Program-made: the position numbers and the translations under genes
Assembly (NCBI GenBank): GCA_002077045.2
Contig: KZ111175.1
Location: forward strand, 228,379 to 292,378
Reading direction: 5' to 3'
DNA length: 64,000 nucleotides
Source of the DNA: Rachicladosporium sp. CCFEE 5018
Lineage: Eukaryota > Ascomycota > Dothideomycetes > Cladosporiales > Cladosporiaceae
The notes under the pieces: generated by a model
What the model was told of the DNA's origin: nothing
Databases searched by the model: none
Seen by the model: only the letters and a program-made list of their open reading frames with translations
In this document: piece by piece, positions 43,811 to 53,724 of the stretch
How the letters are laid out: the number at the start of each line of letters is the position of its first letter
Position numbering within the stretch: the stretch's first letter is position 1

Positions 43811-45659
43811 ATGAATCGGCACGCCTATGGGGGCGGAGCTGCAAATGGCGGGTTCGAGTCGAGACGGTATAGCATAGCGACGGACAAGTATGACAAGTAT
43901 GTCTCCATGTTGTGTGAGAGGCGCTTCGCTCGTGGGAGACGTGTCAGAGTGAGGATCAGGCCATTGGACAGCACACTGACAGGAGCTCACCCAGATACCA
44001 ACCCCGATCCCGATCAGCTTTCCAACGGCGGAGAGGCCTCTTCATACGCGTCGGTGGCGCCATATCCACAGTCTTCCTAGTCCTAATGTTCATCTTCCCA
44101 TCATTACGACCGGCCGCACTCGTACCCGCCCTCTCATTTGGCCTATTCAGCGCAGACGAAGCTTTCCAACTCGAAACAGTACGATATTACGACCTTAGCA
44201 ATGTAGGTGGCACATCTAGGGGATGGGAGCGCGAGGAGCGGATACTACTGTGCGCACCGCTACGAGACGCTTCGCCGCATTTACCCATGTTCTTCTCACA
44301 TTTGCGGAACTTGACATACCCGCACCCGCTCATTGATCTGGCCTTTCTGGTGGGCGACAGCAAGGACAACACAATTGATTTGCTTTCAAGCTTGCTCTCA
44401 GAGCTGCAGGCAAATCCGGACGTGAAGCAGGCGTTCGGTGAGATCTCAGTCATTGAGAAGGACTTTGGACAGAAGGTGGACCAGGATGTGGAGGCACGAC
44501 ATGGCTTCGCCGCACAGGCGAGTCGGAGAAAGAGCATGGCTCAGGCACGGAATTGGCTCTTGAGTGCTGCGCTCCGGCCGACGCATAGCTGGGTGTACTG
44601 GAGGGACGTGGATGTTGAGACGGCGCCGTTCACGATATTGGAAGACTTGATGAGGCATAATAAGGATGTCATTGTGCCGAGTAAGGATGCTGTATACTCT
44701 GAGAATTGGAATCGCGTGGCTGACAGCGTGAACAGACGTCTGGCGTCCACTACCCGACTGGCTTGGTGGAGAGCAGCCATACGATCTCAACAGTTGGCAA
44801 GAGTCCGAGACTGCACTTGCACTCGCAGATACGTTGGACGAGGATGCAGTGATTGTGGAAGGCTACGCAGAGTACGCTACCTGGCGACCGCATCTTGCTT
44901 ATCTTCGCGATCCGTACGGCGACCCAGACATGGAAATGGAGATCGATGGAGTTGGGGGTGTCAGTATTCTGGCCAAGGCGAAGGTCTTCCGAAGCGGTGT
45001 GCACTTCCCAGCTTTCAGCTTTGAGAAGCATGCTGAGACGGAAGGGTTCGGCAAGGTAGGTGTTGCCGTCTCACCCAACATCTATCGATACTGACTCAAG
45101 CATAGATGGCGAAACGCATGCAATTCTCCGTCGTCGGTCTCCCGCACTACACGATCTGGCACTTGTACGAGCCTTCAGTCGACGACATACGGCACATGGA
45201 GGAGATGGAGAAGGAGCGCAAGGCACGCGAAGCTGAGGAGACTGCCAAGCGGGCGCGCCTGGAGAAGATCCAGAGTCAGTTCGACGATGGGACTGGGCAG
45301 TGGGAGAAGGATAAGGAGGAGATCAACAAGGAGGCTAAGCAGGCGAAGTCTGAAGAAGAGGCGAAGCTCGTCGAAAAGGTGAAGTTAGCGAACGCCGAGA
45401 ATGAGAAGGCAGAGAAGTCTGAGGCCAAGAGCGAGAGAAAGTCCGAGGCTAAGAGCGAGAAGGCTGAGGTTGCTGAGGTTGCTGGCGGTGGTGTTGAGTG
45501 AGTATCCTGCCCAGAAATCGCATCGCATCATGCATTTACTGACATCTCACCAGTGACAAGACAACACCGGACGACGGTAAGCCTCACATCGCCGACGGCG
45601 AGATTAAGCAAGTAGGCGGCAACGCTGGTGCTAAGAAGCCCAAAGAAGCTGTGATATAG
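43811..45659 (+). CDS. van1: Mnn9/Anp1/Van1-family alpha-mannosyltransferase, Van1-like
   Basis: Five exons (43811..43896, 43983..44680, 44736..45055, 45106..45497, 45554..45659) encode 533 residues. All donors fit GTATGT, GTAAGG, GTAGGT or GTGAGT. A short basic cytosolic N-terminus leads to a signal anchor (GGAISTVFLVLMFIFPSL) near residue 55. The luminal GT62 domain has RYYDLSNVGGTSRGWEREER, LLCAPLRDASPHLPMFFSHL, WVYWRDVDVETAPFTILEDL (DVD metal site), NVWRPLPDWLGGEQPYDLNS across intron 2, and EGYAEYATWRPHLAYLRDPY. A Lys/Glu coiled tail of about 150 residues follows. Members form mannan polymerase in the cis-Golgi. Van1 rather than Anp1/Mnn9 is my best match. A Met 13 codons upstream (43772) has a weaker context. 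Confidence 0.88.
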
Positions 45660-45850
45660 CCTCTCGCTATGATGGAAGGGTATGCGATGGGACGGGCGTT
45701 CTGGGACGGGAAGGCATAGCGAACATCTCTCTTTGACGAAAGCAGGCTGGCGCTTGGGAGCGCTACGACCGCGCAGGTATGTTGGTGTAGGATACAGTAG
45801 CTTATAGACGATGAAGATCAGGACAAGATAGTCGAGGTCGGCCGACGGTC

Positions 45851-47122
45851 TCAAGAACCAGGCTGCATGAAGTCCCAGATTTTCAGGGTGTTGTCGGATT
45901 GCCGAGACGCAGGCTGCTCGTCGCCAGACGAGGGTCCACTGTCGGATTTCGATGATCTCGCCTCGTCCGCAGTGATGACTTGGCCGAACGATCTTTGTCC
46001 GGAGCAAGTAGCCAGGACAGCACCGCTTGGATGCCACACGGCCGAAGACACAGCATCGTCATGCATCTTGATCTTTGCATCAGGCCTGTGCTCGCCTTCT
46101 ATGGAGCCAGGGTTATTCCACGTTCGCACCACACCATCCACGCCACCAGCCCAGACTTCACAGCCTTCTCTCGTGGCAAGCACATCGATCCCTAGTCTCT
46201 GCGTCGTCTTCGCATTCCTGCCAGCCAGGAATGAGACTCTTCGAAGCAAGTTCCGCACATCATAGACGTGCAAGCCATCGCTCTGCCGCTCGGCGACGAG
46301 CAGATACTTCCCATCAGGCGCCCAACCGAGAGACGTGATAGCCGATCCTCTGGTCGCAGCCTCCTCGCCCGCCCGCCTCGCGACTGAAAAAGTTGTCTCG
46401 CACGCTCCGCGCCCTGAGTTGCCGAAGATACCTACATTTCGATTTGTGCTGCCCGCCGCCAGCAGTCCATCGGACGAGACGCTCAGGGCCATGATTCGGC
46501 CCGTGTCGCGCATGTCAGTCGCGCCAGCTTTGGCCTTGAGATTATGGTACATCTCTGGGCCAGCTTGACGAGTGACATCGAAGACTGCAATCCGGCCTGC
46601 GCTGCCGGCTACGAAGTGCGTGCCGCCGTCAATAAAGGCCAGACTGTTCGGGGCGATGGAAGCTTCATTCGCGCTGTTAATGTATGGATACGTCGCGGGG
46701 ACATAGGATGGATCCAAGGCGTTCGTCAGACGAAGCGGCAAGTTAGACGGCGCAGAGAGGATCAGAGTAGTCGATGGGTCGGCCAGGTTGAAGCCGGGGT
46801 AGATGGCATAGCTTTGGACGTTTGTGGCGGATGGTAGAGTGGCATGTGGCCCCAGCTCATGGGGTTGGCTCGCCGAATCCAGTAAGTCTGGAGGCAAGAC
46901 GAAAGTTCGAAGGCTCTCATCCGCATTGTGTGTTACTATGGTGGTTCCATCCGGGCTGAATTGAGCCTGCTTGAAGAAGTTGGGCTGGATGTTTCCGCTG
47001 GGCTTGACGCCAGTATGCTGTTTGACAGCAGGGCAGAAGCTTGTTCCTGTATCAGCGATGCAGCGTGGACGTAACGCCGAACCAGTCGGACCGTCTCTGT
47101 CGACTACATCTGGCGACTGCAT
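45851..47122 (-). CDS. TCAB1/WRAP53- or Swt21-like WD-repeat protein
   Basis: The single exon encodes 423 residues from ATG 47122. WD-like blades include FFKQAQFSPDGTTIVTHNAD near 50, NSLAFIDGGTHFVAGSAGRI, IMALSVSSDGLLAAGSTNRN, TSLGWAPDGKYLLVAERQSD, VDGVVRTWNNPGSIEG and DDAVSSAVWHPSGAVLATCS, ending DNTLKIWDFMQPGS. The pattern around HVYDVRNLLRRVSFL and RLGIDVLATREGCEVWAGG resembles human TCAB1/WRAP53 and yeast Swt21, which act with Cajal-body or spliceosomal RNPs. A role in snRNP or telomerase RNP assembly is inferred from the family. A 233-base divergent promoter separates it from hsp10. Confidence 0.8.
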   Translation of the reverse strand: MQSPDVVDRDGPTGSALRPRCIADTGTSFCPAVKQHTGVKPSGNIQPNFFKQAQFSPDGTTIVTHNADESLRTFVLPPDLLDSASQPHELGPHATLPSATNVQSYAIYPGFNLADPSTTLILSAPSNLPLRLTNALDPSYVPATYPYINSANEASIAPNSLAFIDGGTHFVAGSAGRIAVFDVTRQAGPEMYHNLKAKAGATDMRDTGRIMALSVSSDGLLAAGSTNRNVGIFGNSGRGACETTFSVARRAGEEAATRGSAITSLGWAPDGKYLLVAERQSDGLHVYDVRNLLRRVSFLAGRNAKTTQRLGIDVLATREGCEVWAGGVDGVVRTWNNPGSIEGEHRPDAKIKMHDDAVSSAVWHPSGAVLATCSGQRSFGQVITADEARSSKSDSGPSSGDEQPASRQSDNTLKIWDFMQPGS

Positions 47123-47236
47123 GCCAATGATGATCGAGCTTTGGGGGGGAGCTCATATATAATCAGCATCATTACAGTTGGCCAGCAGTTGCGGCCTCGG
47201 AAGTGAACTCCAGCATCGCCGAGCAGCCGGTCGAGC

Positions 47237-47249
47237 TTCGAGAATATTG
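47237..47249. promoter_or_regulatory. possible heat-shock element
   Basis: The run TTCGAGAATATTG reads TTC-nn-GAA-nn-TTg, two perfect alternating HSF units plus one imperfect one, about 110 bases before the hsp10 start codon. This fits a heat-shock gene promoter, but the match is short. Confidence 0.4.
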
Positions 47250-47355
47250 TTAGACCAGACCATAGCATACATACAGAGGCATCTCCTGCACAAGTCACTT
47301 CATCCAACCAGTCAAATCACTCTCTCGTCTTCACATCCCCTCACGCACCGCCATC

Positions 47356-47777
47356 ATGGTATGCGCTCCCTGTACTCCGATCATGGCAGCATCTAACCTC
47401 CCCCAGTCCGCCGCAATCAAGTCCATCAAATCCCTCGCACCTCTCCTCGACCGCGTCCTAGTCCAGCGCATCAAAGCCGACACAAAGACAGCAGGCGGCA
47501 TCTTCCTCCCTGAGACCGCAGTAAAGGAGCTCAACGAGGCAAAGGTTCTAGCTGTCGGTCCCGGGATGATGGACAAGAAGGGCAACCGGATACCGCTCGG
47601 CGTGGCAGCTGGTGATCGCGTGCTCATTCCGCAGTTTGGTGGCAGCCCGCTGAAGGTGGGAGAGGAGGAGTTTAGTCTGTTCAGGGATCATGAGTATGTT
47701 CTGGCTGTGTGTGAGGAAGTTACCACGGCCCCGGAAGCTAACGAAGTCGCAGGCTACTGGCGAAGATCAACGAGTAA
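47356..47777 (+). CDS. hsp10: mitochondrial chaperonin Hsp10 (GroES/Cpn10)
   Basis: Three exons (47356..47358, 47407..47693, 47753..47777) give 104 residues. The first exon is the ATG alone, before GTATGC; it joins to SAAIKSIKSLAPLLDRVL. The GroES fold is complete: DRVLVQRIKADTKTAGGIFL with the mobile loop (TAGGIFLPETAVK), KVLAVGPGMMD and GDRVLIPQFGGSPLKVGEEE. The last intron (GTATGT..GTCGCAG) gives the final HELLAKINE; without it the frame runs into 40 unrelated residues. Hsp10 caps the Hsp60 ring in the mitochondrial matrix; its N-terminal region also serves as targeting signal and is normally uncleaved. A candidate heat-shock element lies upstream. Confidence 0.93.
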
Positions 47778-48127
47778 ACCCGAGGGAGCATGCGATACTG
47801 TCATCCATAATGTAACAACAGCATCGGCGAAGTAAGATACGGAGAATGTTCGGCATGGCATGCGGTGCGCCGCGTGCATGCGCTGTATATCTATACATCT
47901 CCTCTTTCCATCAGGTCTCTGCGAGTCGTCAATTTGGCCGTCGTGCAAAGCTCTCACAGTCTACGCTCTTTTGTTCTACGACACCGCCGCTCACTTGTCT
48001 GGCGCGATCAAGTCCATGATCCGAGCACTGGCCGCGTCGCGGTGGGCGGCTTTGGCCACCCCAATGATCCGATTGATGAGCAGTGATTGACGTAGATCTC
48101 AGATATACATCACAATTACTTACTGGT
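47778..48127. other. intergenic, convergent hsp10 / SNG1-family
   Basis: These 350 bases lie between two convergent 3' ends. Nothing coding was seen. Confidence 0.5.
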
Positions 48128-49830
48128 CTATCTGTAGTACTCATGCACCCCGTTCTTGCTCTTCCACCGCATGAAGTAGCAGGCTGCCGGAAACACCGCC
48201 GTATTGACCGCCGCCCATGCGAATAGGATGCCAAAGTTCAATCCCAGCCGCGAATGCAGATCGAACAATATTTGCCTGCTACCTTCCACAATCTGGTGCA
48301 GCGGCCATGCATATCCCCAGTAGTAGAAGTGCGGCGAAATATCAATGTCGTAGAATGAAGTCGAGACGTTCGTGATCACCCAGAAGATCAGCCAGAGTGC
48401 TACCCAAGGCTGTCCGACAATCATGGCTACGTTCTCGCAGGCTAAGCCGAGAGCCATCATGCCGACCCAATTGAGCATCCAGTAGACGATGAATGTGCCA
48501 CGACCATATGATGCAGGGTTGCCGAACTCGATCGGGGTCACCGCGGTCGGATCGCCGGTGCCTGGCACGCCGCCTGTGAAGTTGATCTGGAAGGCTAGCG
48601 AGATGAGGGAGTATGCTAGGGAGAGGAAGAAGTAGGCTGCCATTGTCGCGCACCAGCGCCAGATCACTAGTTGCCAGAACTTGAGGGGTGGGTGGCCTTC
48701 TGGTTTGAGGTACTGTAGTGATGGTCAGTATTTTGTAGTGCAGCTAGGATCTTGGTGAGACGGACCTTGAAGTGGATTGGGAAGTAAAAGCTGAATGAGA
48801 AGAATGCAATGATGATCAGGTATATCAAACCGATCGACACTGCTGGCGTGGAAGTCTGGGGGTAGAAAGGTCGCAGGTTGTAAGTGCTGAAGCCAATCGC
48901 TGGGCTCAAGGCTTGCGGGACCTGCGACATGCTCTGCAGCACAGTCTGATTGCTCGACGCCAGCTGCAGCGCAGTCTTTGCCCACATCTTGCCGACCATA
49001 CTCGTGGCTTCTGTCTCGAATTGCATCAAAGTAGGACCTAGATAGTTGCTCCAGTTCGTCTCGTCTCGTGCCTGCACGTAAACTAGCTGACATGCTCCCA
49101 TCGGGTCGTAGCTCGCATTGCCGTTCTGAATAGCGCTGTACAAAAGTGATGTAGCGTTTGGCATGATTATGATTGCCGCCCATGCCTCGAAATTGTACAC
49201 AGCCCGACGGACCTCCAGAGGATCATTCTTGAACGCCAACGGTGGCATGCTACCAAAGCCGAGTGTCGGCTTCGAGCTAGCAACCATCTTATTCGCAAGC
49301 TCGACGATCGTGGGTCCGACTATAGGCTGTACTCCGGTATTGTCGTATGGCGCGACCTGGCCGTCGAAGTCCACTACGTAGACCACAAGAGAAGACATGT
49401 TCGCCTCCACGTGGAAGAACACTGCCCAGTATATTGACAAGAGAGCCATGATGGAGGTCATGAGGACGACGGTCGTGATTCCCCATTTCGTGAAAGCCTC
49501 TTTGCGCACTGCGTTGAGGCGAGAGTCCCAGAAGCCAACGCTATGTTCTGTTAGGTCTCAATGTTCCAAGCCACGCTCTTGTATTGCGCTACGTACGGTG
49601 TGGGCGGTCCCTGCTTCTCCTTGTCCTCTTCGTTACCACTGTTCTCGTTGCCATTGCCACTGTTGCTGTCTTCCTGTTCTTTCTTACTTCCCGTATTATC
49701 GTCGCCACGACATGAGGGGGCCATCGCACCAGAGTCCTGAACGAGGAAATGCAATGAGAAAGAAGTAGGTAAGAAAGCAAACACCTACCTGGAATCTTTC
49801 GACTACCACTTCGTCGCGCCGCGGAGCCAT
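48128..49830 (-). CDS. SNG1-family (DUF3533) membrane protein
   Basis: Four exons, complement(48128..48712, 48766..49540, 49597..49736, 49789..49830), encode 513 residues. Exon 1 is MAPRRDEVVVERFQ. Exon 2 is a hydrophilic Asn/Glu/Ser stretch, and exon 3 begins VGFWDSRLNAVRKEAFTKWG. A first transmembrane helix (TTVVLMTSIMALLSIYWAVF) near residue 85 is followed by a large extracytosolic domain of about 200 residues (NMSSLVVYVVDFDGQVAPYD) and then about five further helices (VSIGLIYLIIIAFFSFSFYF, AAYFFLSLAYSLISLAF and others). The layout matches yeast SNG1, linked to nitrosoguanidine resistance and plasma-membrane lipid asymmetry. The real biochemical role is not settled. The third donor is GTCCGT, slightly off consensus. 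Confidence 0.85.
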
Positions 49831-50141
49831 GACGCCCAATGCGCGAACATACTAGCGGCGACAGTGCCGACGTCGATCTACACGGATCGGATCTGTCAAT
49901 GAAATTCTGGTGATGTCAGTGCATCGGAAGTTTCGAACAAGCTTCGAGATGCCGATTTCTGGCTCTTGGTTCCGAGATCCAGCCGAGCAAATGGAAAGAG
50001 CGAAGGAGAAGCTTCACTTTGTCGCATCAATGCAGCTCCAAGCTCGCCATCGGTGTCTACATGGCCAAGATGGCGAAGTGCTGGCTTCATGATGGATATT
50101 TGTGAATCGTCTGCGGCACGAGCAATGCAAGTCATACAGCC
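49831..50141. promoter_or_regulatory. divergent spacer, SNG1-family / DUF202
   Basis: These 311 bases separate the two start codons. No clear motif was seen. Confidence 0.4.
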
Positions 50142-50852
50142 ATGACCTCTCGACGATCGTCAGCGTCCGACGCTGCCTTCCTGAACGAGCCGTACAACCC
50201 TATCTTCAACATATTCTGGGCGAAGCCAGTCCTTGTTCATCAGTTAGCCGACACCATCTAAGATTTCCAGAAGGCGGCAATGATGCTAAGTCAAGCGTAG
50301 ACGCAATACGTATGAAAGGCACCTCTTCGTCGAACGCCCTCTCCTTGGTCCGCTTTTGTTTGACAACAACGACTCGGACTGCCGTGATCACTGCGCTGCC
50401 GAGCGAAGTATGCGTTGAAGAAGGAATGAATAGATTCCTGCGCTGATCACTACCCTTCAGCATTCCTCTCATGGCTCCGACTTGCTACATACATGACGAT
50501 CGTGTCTGTGGCCATCATGATCTCGTTCCACCTGAAGCACGAGGCGTCAGCGTTGGAGAAGCGTATCGCTCTGCCATTCGGGATGACTTTCTGGGTTCTG
50601 TCGATGGCGTGTCTATTTGCTGGCTTCGGTAACTACGTCAAAACAGTGACAAGGTACAGTAGACGGCAGGCGCTTGTGCAGACTGGATGGGGCACGCAGT
50701 TGGTAAGCTCTGCTGTTCTGACGGGCGACGGCGAGTCCTCAATTAGCGCCTTACTTATGCAAGCCTAGATCTTCACCGTGGTGGCGTCGGCCATTATTGC
50801 TGCATGTGTGCTGTTTCTTTCGACTACAGCTGGCGATCGCAGCGATAGCTAG
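50142..50852 (+). CDS. DUF202-type small membrane protein
   Basis: I assembled four exons (50142..50228, 50296..50407, 50461..50702, 50769..50852) into 174 residues; every junction keeps frame. Exon 1 gives MTSRRSSASDAAFLNEPYNP and NIFWAKP. Exon 2 ends FDNNDSDCRDHCAAER, and exon 3 opens TFLSWLRLATYMTIVSVAIM; the RDHxAxERTFLSWLR stretch is the hallmark of DUF202/YidH proteins. Further helices are RIALPFGMTFWVLSMACLFA and the exon 4 segment IFTVVASAIIAACVLFLST. Introns 2 and 3 have strong signals (GTATGC..TTCAG, GTAAGC..CCTAG). Intron 1 (GTCCTT..GTCAAG) is weak and its ends may shift. Function in fungi is unknown. Confidence 0.75.
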
Positions 50853-51698
50853 GACAGCCAGACAAGGGGGGAGAAGATGTTGAGCGTTCGACGGCCAGGA
50901 CGCAAATCACGAAATCTGATGAAAGCCGGCCTGCTCAGCCTTGAGACGTGGTCTGACTGACAGTGCACGTATTGGTCGTATGAAAGGAAGCAGTGACGGC
51001 AGCACATAATTGTAAGACTGCAAAAATTGCTAGCCTTGAAGTTGCTCCATGGCTTCTTGAAACGACTCCATCGACTTTACAATTGACGAAGCTTGACTGC
51101 AAGGCGCTGGCCGTATCTTGAGTGCTACGATGAGAGCACTTTCTCAGATGTCTCGAGATCGAAGACCCTCGGATCGACGCTCGACGTACTCGAAGGAGTC
51201 CGAATCAACAAATATGAAACTGTCCGTTCACTTCGAATGGGCGTTCTTCCCACATGCACGAGTGGTCTTCACCTTGCAGAGGTCTGCAATATTAGCGTCT
51301 AACCGTCGGCAACGTCACGGAAGTCGGGATGGATCGCGAGGCGCAATGGCAACGGATTCAAGTGTGAGTACCTGTAAGCTAGAGCAAACACAACGTCAAC
51401 GGGACTATTGCAGTGTCGAACTCGTAGGATGTCCGTGCACGGCGCCCATGAGTCTGCCTTTTCGTACATGTCGGAGAACTGAACCTGCAACCTGTTCCAC
51501 ACCCAAACAACCATCTTATCATTCTCCTGCCGCTCGTGATCGTACCTAGTGCGTGCCATATAATTTAGATTAGCCGCCCAGCCACGTGGCAGCCACAAGA
51601 CTTCGACCGGGTAAAGCTTGTCGCAACGTCGTCTACGACTTTACATTGATGTGTATAGATTCGATTACAGGACCTAGATTGCCATCGAGGCAAACGCA
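50853..51698. other. intergenic upstream of alg2
   Basis: About 850 bases with only doubtful open frames. The largest is a minus-strand frame from about 51555 to 51299 (MARTRYDHERQENDKMVVW) with no recognised family. Confidence 0.4.
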
Positions 51699-53264
51699 AT
51701 GACCGAGAAAACAGCCTCGTCGAAGAGCGTGCTCTTTGTCCATCCTGATCTTGGCATTGGCGGCGCGGAGCGACTTGTCATCGATGCCGCTGTAGGACTT
51801 CAGTCTCGAGGCCGCAAAGTCGCGGTCATCACTTCATATCGGGACACGAATCATTGCTTTGACGAAGCTAGAGATGGTACGCAATCGCTTCTTCAATCAA
51901 TAGAGCAACATTTGACAACATCGACAGGCACACTCGACGTTCGAGTCCGCGGCGACAAGCTGTTTCCTCAATCATTCGCCGGCCGCTTCAGCATACTGTT
52001 CGCGATACTACGACAGATAGCACTAGTCTTCAGCATAGCATTGTTCTCCTCAGAGCTCAAGACCATCGCTCCCGACATCATTTTCGTCGATCAACTCAGC
52101 GTCTGTGTGCCGCTTTTCAGATACTTCTACCCGCGGGCAAGGGTACTGTTCTATGGCCACTACCCTGATCGACTTCTAGTGAAGCCTGAAAAGGGTATCA
52201 AGGGTGCTCTGAAACGGGGCTACAGGGTACCTTTTGATGCTACGGAAGGCTGGAGCACCGGCTGTGCCGACTCGATAGTCGTGAACAGCAACTACACACG
52301 CAGTATCTACCGCAAGACCTTCGATTGGCCTCGGAGTCGGGAGCTCAAAGTTATCTACCCGTGCGTCAACACCAAGGATGCGAACGCGGATGGTCCAACG
52401 GAACTCATTTGGCCTGGGAAGAAAGTCTTGCTTAGCATCAACCGCTTCGAAGGCAAGAAGAATCTTGCACTTGCCATCAGGGCTTATGCAGGTCTCACAG
52501 CCGCGGAACGGAGTGGCGCACGTTTAGTGATGGCTGGCGGCTACGATCCGAACAATGCTGAGAATGCAGCAACGCACAGAAATTTGCAACAGCTAGCCGA
52601 GTCGCTCAGCTTGACCCATGCAACGTTCAAGCCACAAGACACTCAAGTGACAGATATGTCTACCGACGACGTCGACGTACTGTTCCTCCTCTCCATCCCG
52701 CAAGCTCTGAAGCAGCGCCTTCTCCAAGCAGCCTGGATCCTCATTTACACTCCCACATACGAGCACTTTGGCATCGTTCCCCTCGAAGCCATGCTGGCAC
52801 GGACCCCAGTGCTAGCCACCAACACCGGCGGCCCGCTCGAGACAATCTATGACGGTCGCACAGGCTGGCTGCGAAGTCCCGATAAAGTTGAAGCATGGAC
52901 TGACGTCCTCCGCAAACCTCTCATTCCCTCCACTAGAGAAGAACTCACCAAGATGGGCCACAAAGGCTACGACCGCGTGCTTGCTGAGTTCAGCGAGACG
53001 AAGATGATCGATTCGCTGGAGGAGGAGATGGAGCGAATGGAGTTGGATAAGAAGGAGCGGTCGAAGATCATGCCTGAGGTGGTGTTTGCTCTGCTGTTCA
53101 CGACGAGTATTGCGATTCCGTCGGGGATTCTGGCGACGTATGTTATGTTTTGGGCGATGAATCTGGAGGAGCAGAAGATGCTGAGGGAGGCGGCGGAGAA
53201 TGCTACGTTGGCGCTGAGTAGTGTGGCGGAAGCTGTAGTGACGTCGGTCAGGGAAGAGCTTTGA
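51699..53264 (+). CDS. alg2: alpha-1,3/1,6-mannosyltransferase Alg2
   Basis: The single exon encodes 521 residues. The GT4 fold begins VLFVHPDLGIGGAERLVIDA near residue 11. A hydrophobic membrane-associated segment follows near 95-115 (RFSILFAILRQIALVFSIAL), then LFYGHYPDRLLVKPEKGIKG and DSIVVNSNYTRSIYRKTF. The nucleotide-sugar half has LLSINRFEGKKNLALAI and the E-x7-E motif EHFGIVPLEAM near 356 followed by TNTGGPLETI. A C-terminal membrane pair lies near 466-492 (VVFALLFTTSIAIPSGILAT). Alg2 adds the second and third mannose to the dolichol-linked oligosaccharide on the cytosolic ER face. Length fits fungal Alg2. Confidence 0.94.
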   Translation: MTEKTASSKSVLFVHPDLGIGGAERLVIDAAVGLQSRGRKVAVITSYRDTNHCFDEARDGTQSLLQSIEQHLTTSTGTLDVRVRGDKLFPQSFAGRFSILFAILRQIALVFSIALFSSELKTIAPDIIFVDQLSVCVPLFRYFYPRARVLFYGHYPDRLLVKPEKGIKGALKRGYRVPFDATEGWSTGCADSIVVNSNYTRSIYRKTFDWPRSRELKVIYPCVNTKDANADGPTELIWPGKKVLLSINRFEGKKNLALAIRAYAGLTAAERSGARLVMAGGYDPNNAENAATHRNLQQLAESLSLTHATFKPQDTQVTDMSTDDVDVLFLLSIPQALKQRLLQAAWILIYTPTYEHFGIVPLEAMLARTPVLATNTGGPLETIYDGRTGWLRSPDKVEAWTDVLRKPLIPSTREELTKMGHKGYDRVLAEFSETKMIDSLEEEMERMELDKKERSKIMPEVVFALLFTTSIAIPSGILATYVMFWAMNLEEQKMLREAAENATLALSSVAEAVVTSVREEL

Positions 53265-53320
53265 TCGAGTAGACGTATATGTACATCTGACGATGGATCT
53301 GTCATCATCTGGCGGCAGTC

Positions 53321-53572
53321 TCAGTGTGGCGACCTTTCGGAATTGCGATCAAGCATGTCTTCCATCTCGATCTGCTCCCATCCAGCCTGATTGCCTCCGT
53401 GACCCATCACGCGGGCGTACTGCATGCCATATGTGGTGGGCACGTAAGACGAGGCTCGACCAGACCAGTAGGCATGGATCTGCTCGCCCAGGCAGGATGT
53501 CAAGATCAAATACGCTAGCAGTAAGGCCAAGATGATAGCCAGAGCTACAGCCAGCCAGTATGTGGTGCTCAT
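53321..53572 (-). CDS. 83-residue single-pass membrane protein, unknown
   Basis: A complete ATG-led frame (53572 to 53321) starts MSTTYWLAVALAIILALLLA and continues YLILTSCLGEQIHAYWSG: one N-terminal transmembrane helix of about 22 residues, then a short hydrophilic tail with SSYVPTTYGMQYARVMGHGG and an acidic end. The helix, the sensible ATG and the tail make it look real. I know no family for it. It lies between the 3' end of alg2 (57 bases) and the start of mtr3 (divergent, about 150 bases). Confidence 0.6.
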   Translation of the reverse strand: MSTTYWLAVALAIILALLLAYLILTSCLGEQIHAYWSGRASSYVPTTYGMQYARVMGHGGNQAGWEQIEMEDMLDRNSERSPH

Positions 53573-53724
53573 GATGGTTGTTGTGAGAGAATCAATGGTG
53601 GAAGAGGCAAGATCATATCAATCAATGTACTGACCAAATTGAGTAATCCGGCTTTGACGGAGCTGGCCAATGACAATGCTACCCAAAAATTACAATGACA
53701 TGCAACCTCTCTCTGCACTTCAAC

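Noticed and set aside
43840..43870. GGTTCGAGTC resembling a tRNA B box
   Set aside because: It is inside the first coding exon of the van1 gene, and no matching A box, acceptor stem or anticodon arm can be folded around it.
51299..51598. Minus-strand frame of about 99 codons upstream of alg2
   Set aside because: It starts with a non-ATG codon, has no recognised motif and I could not extend it by splicing.
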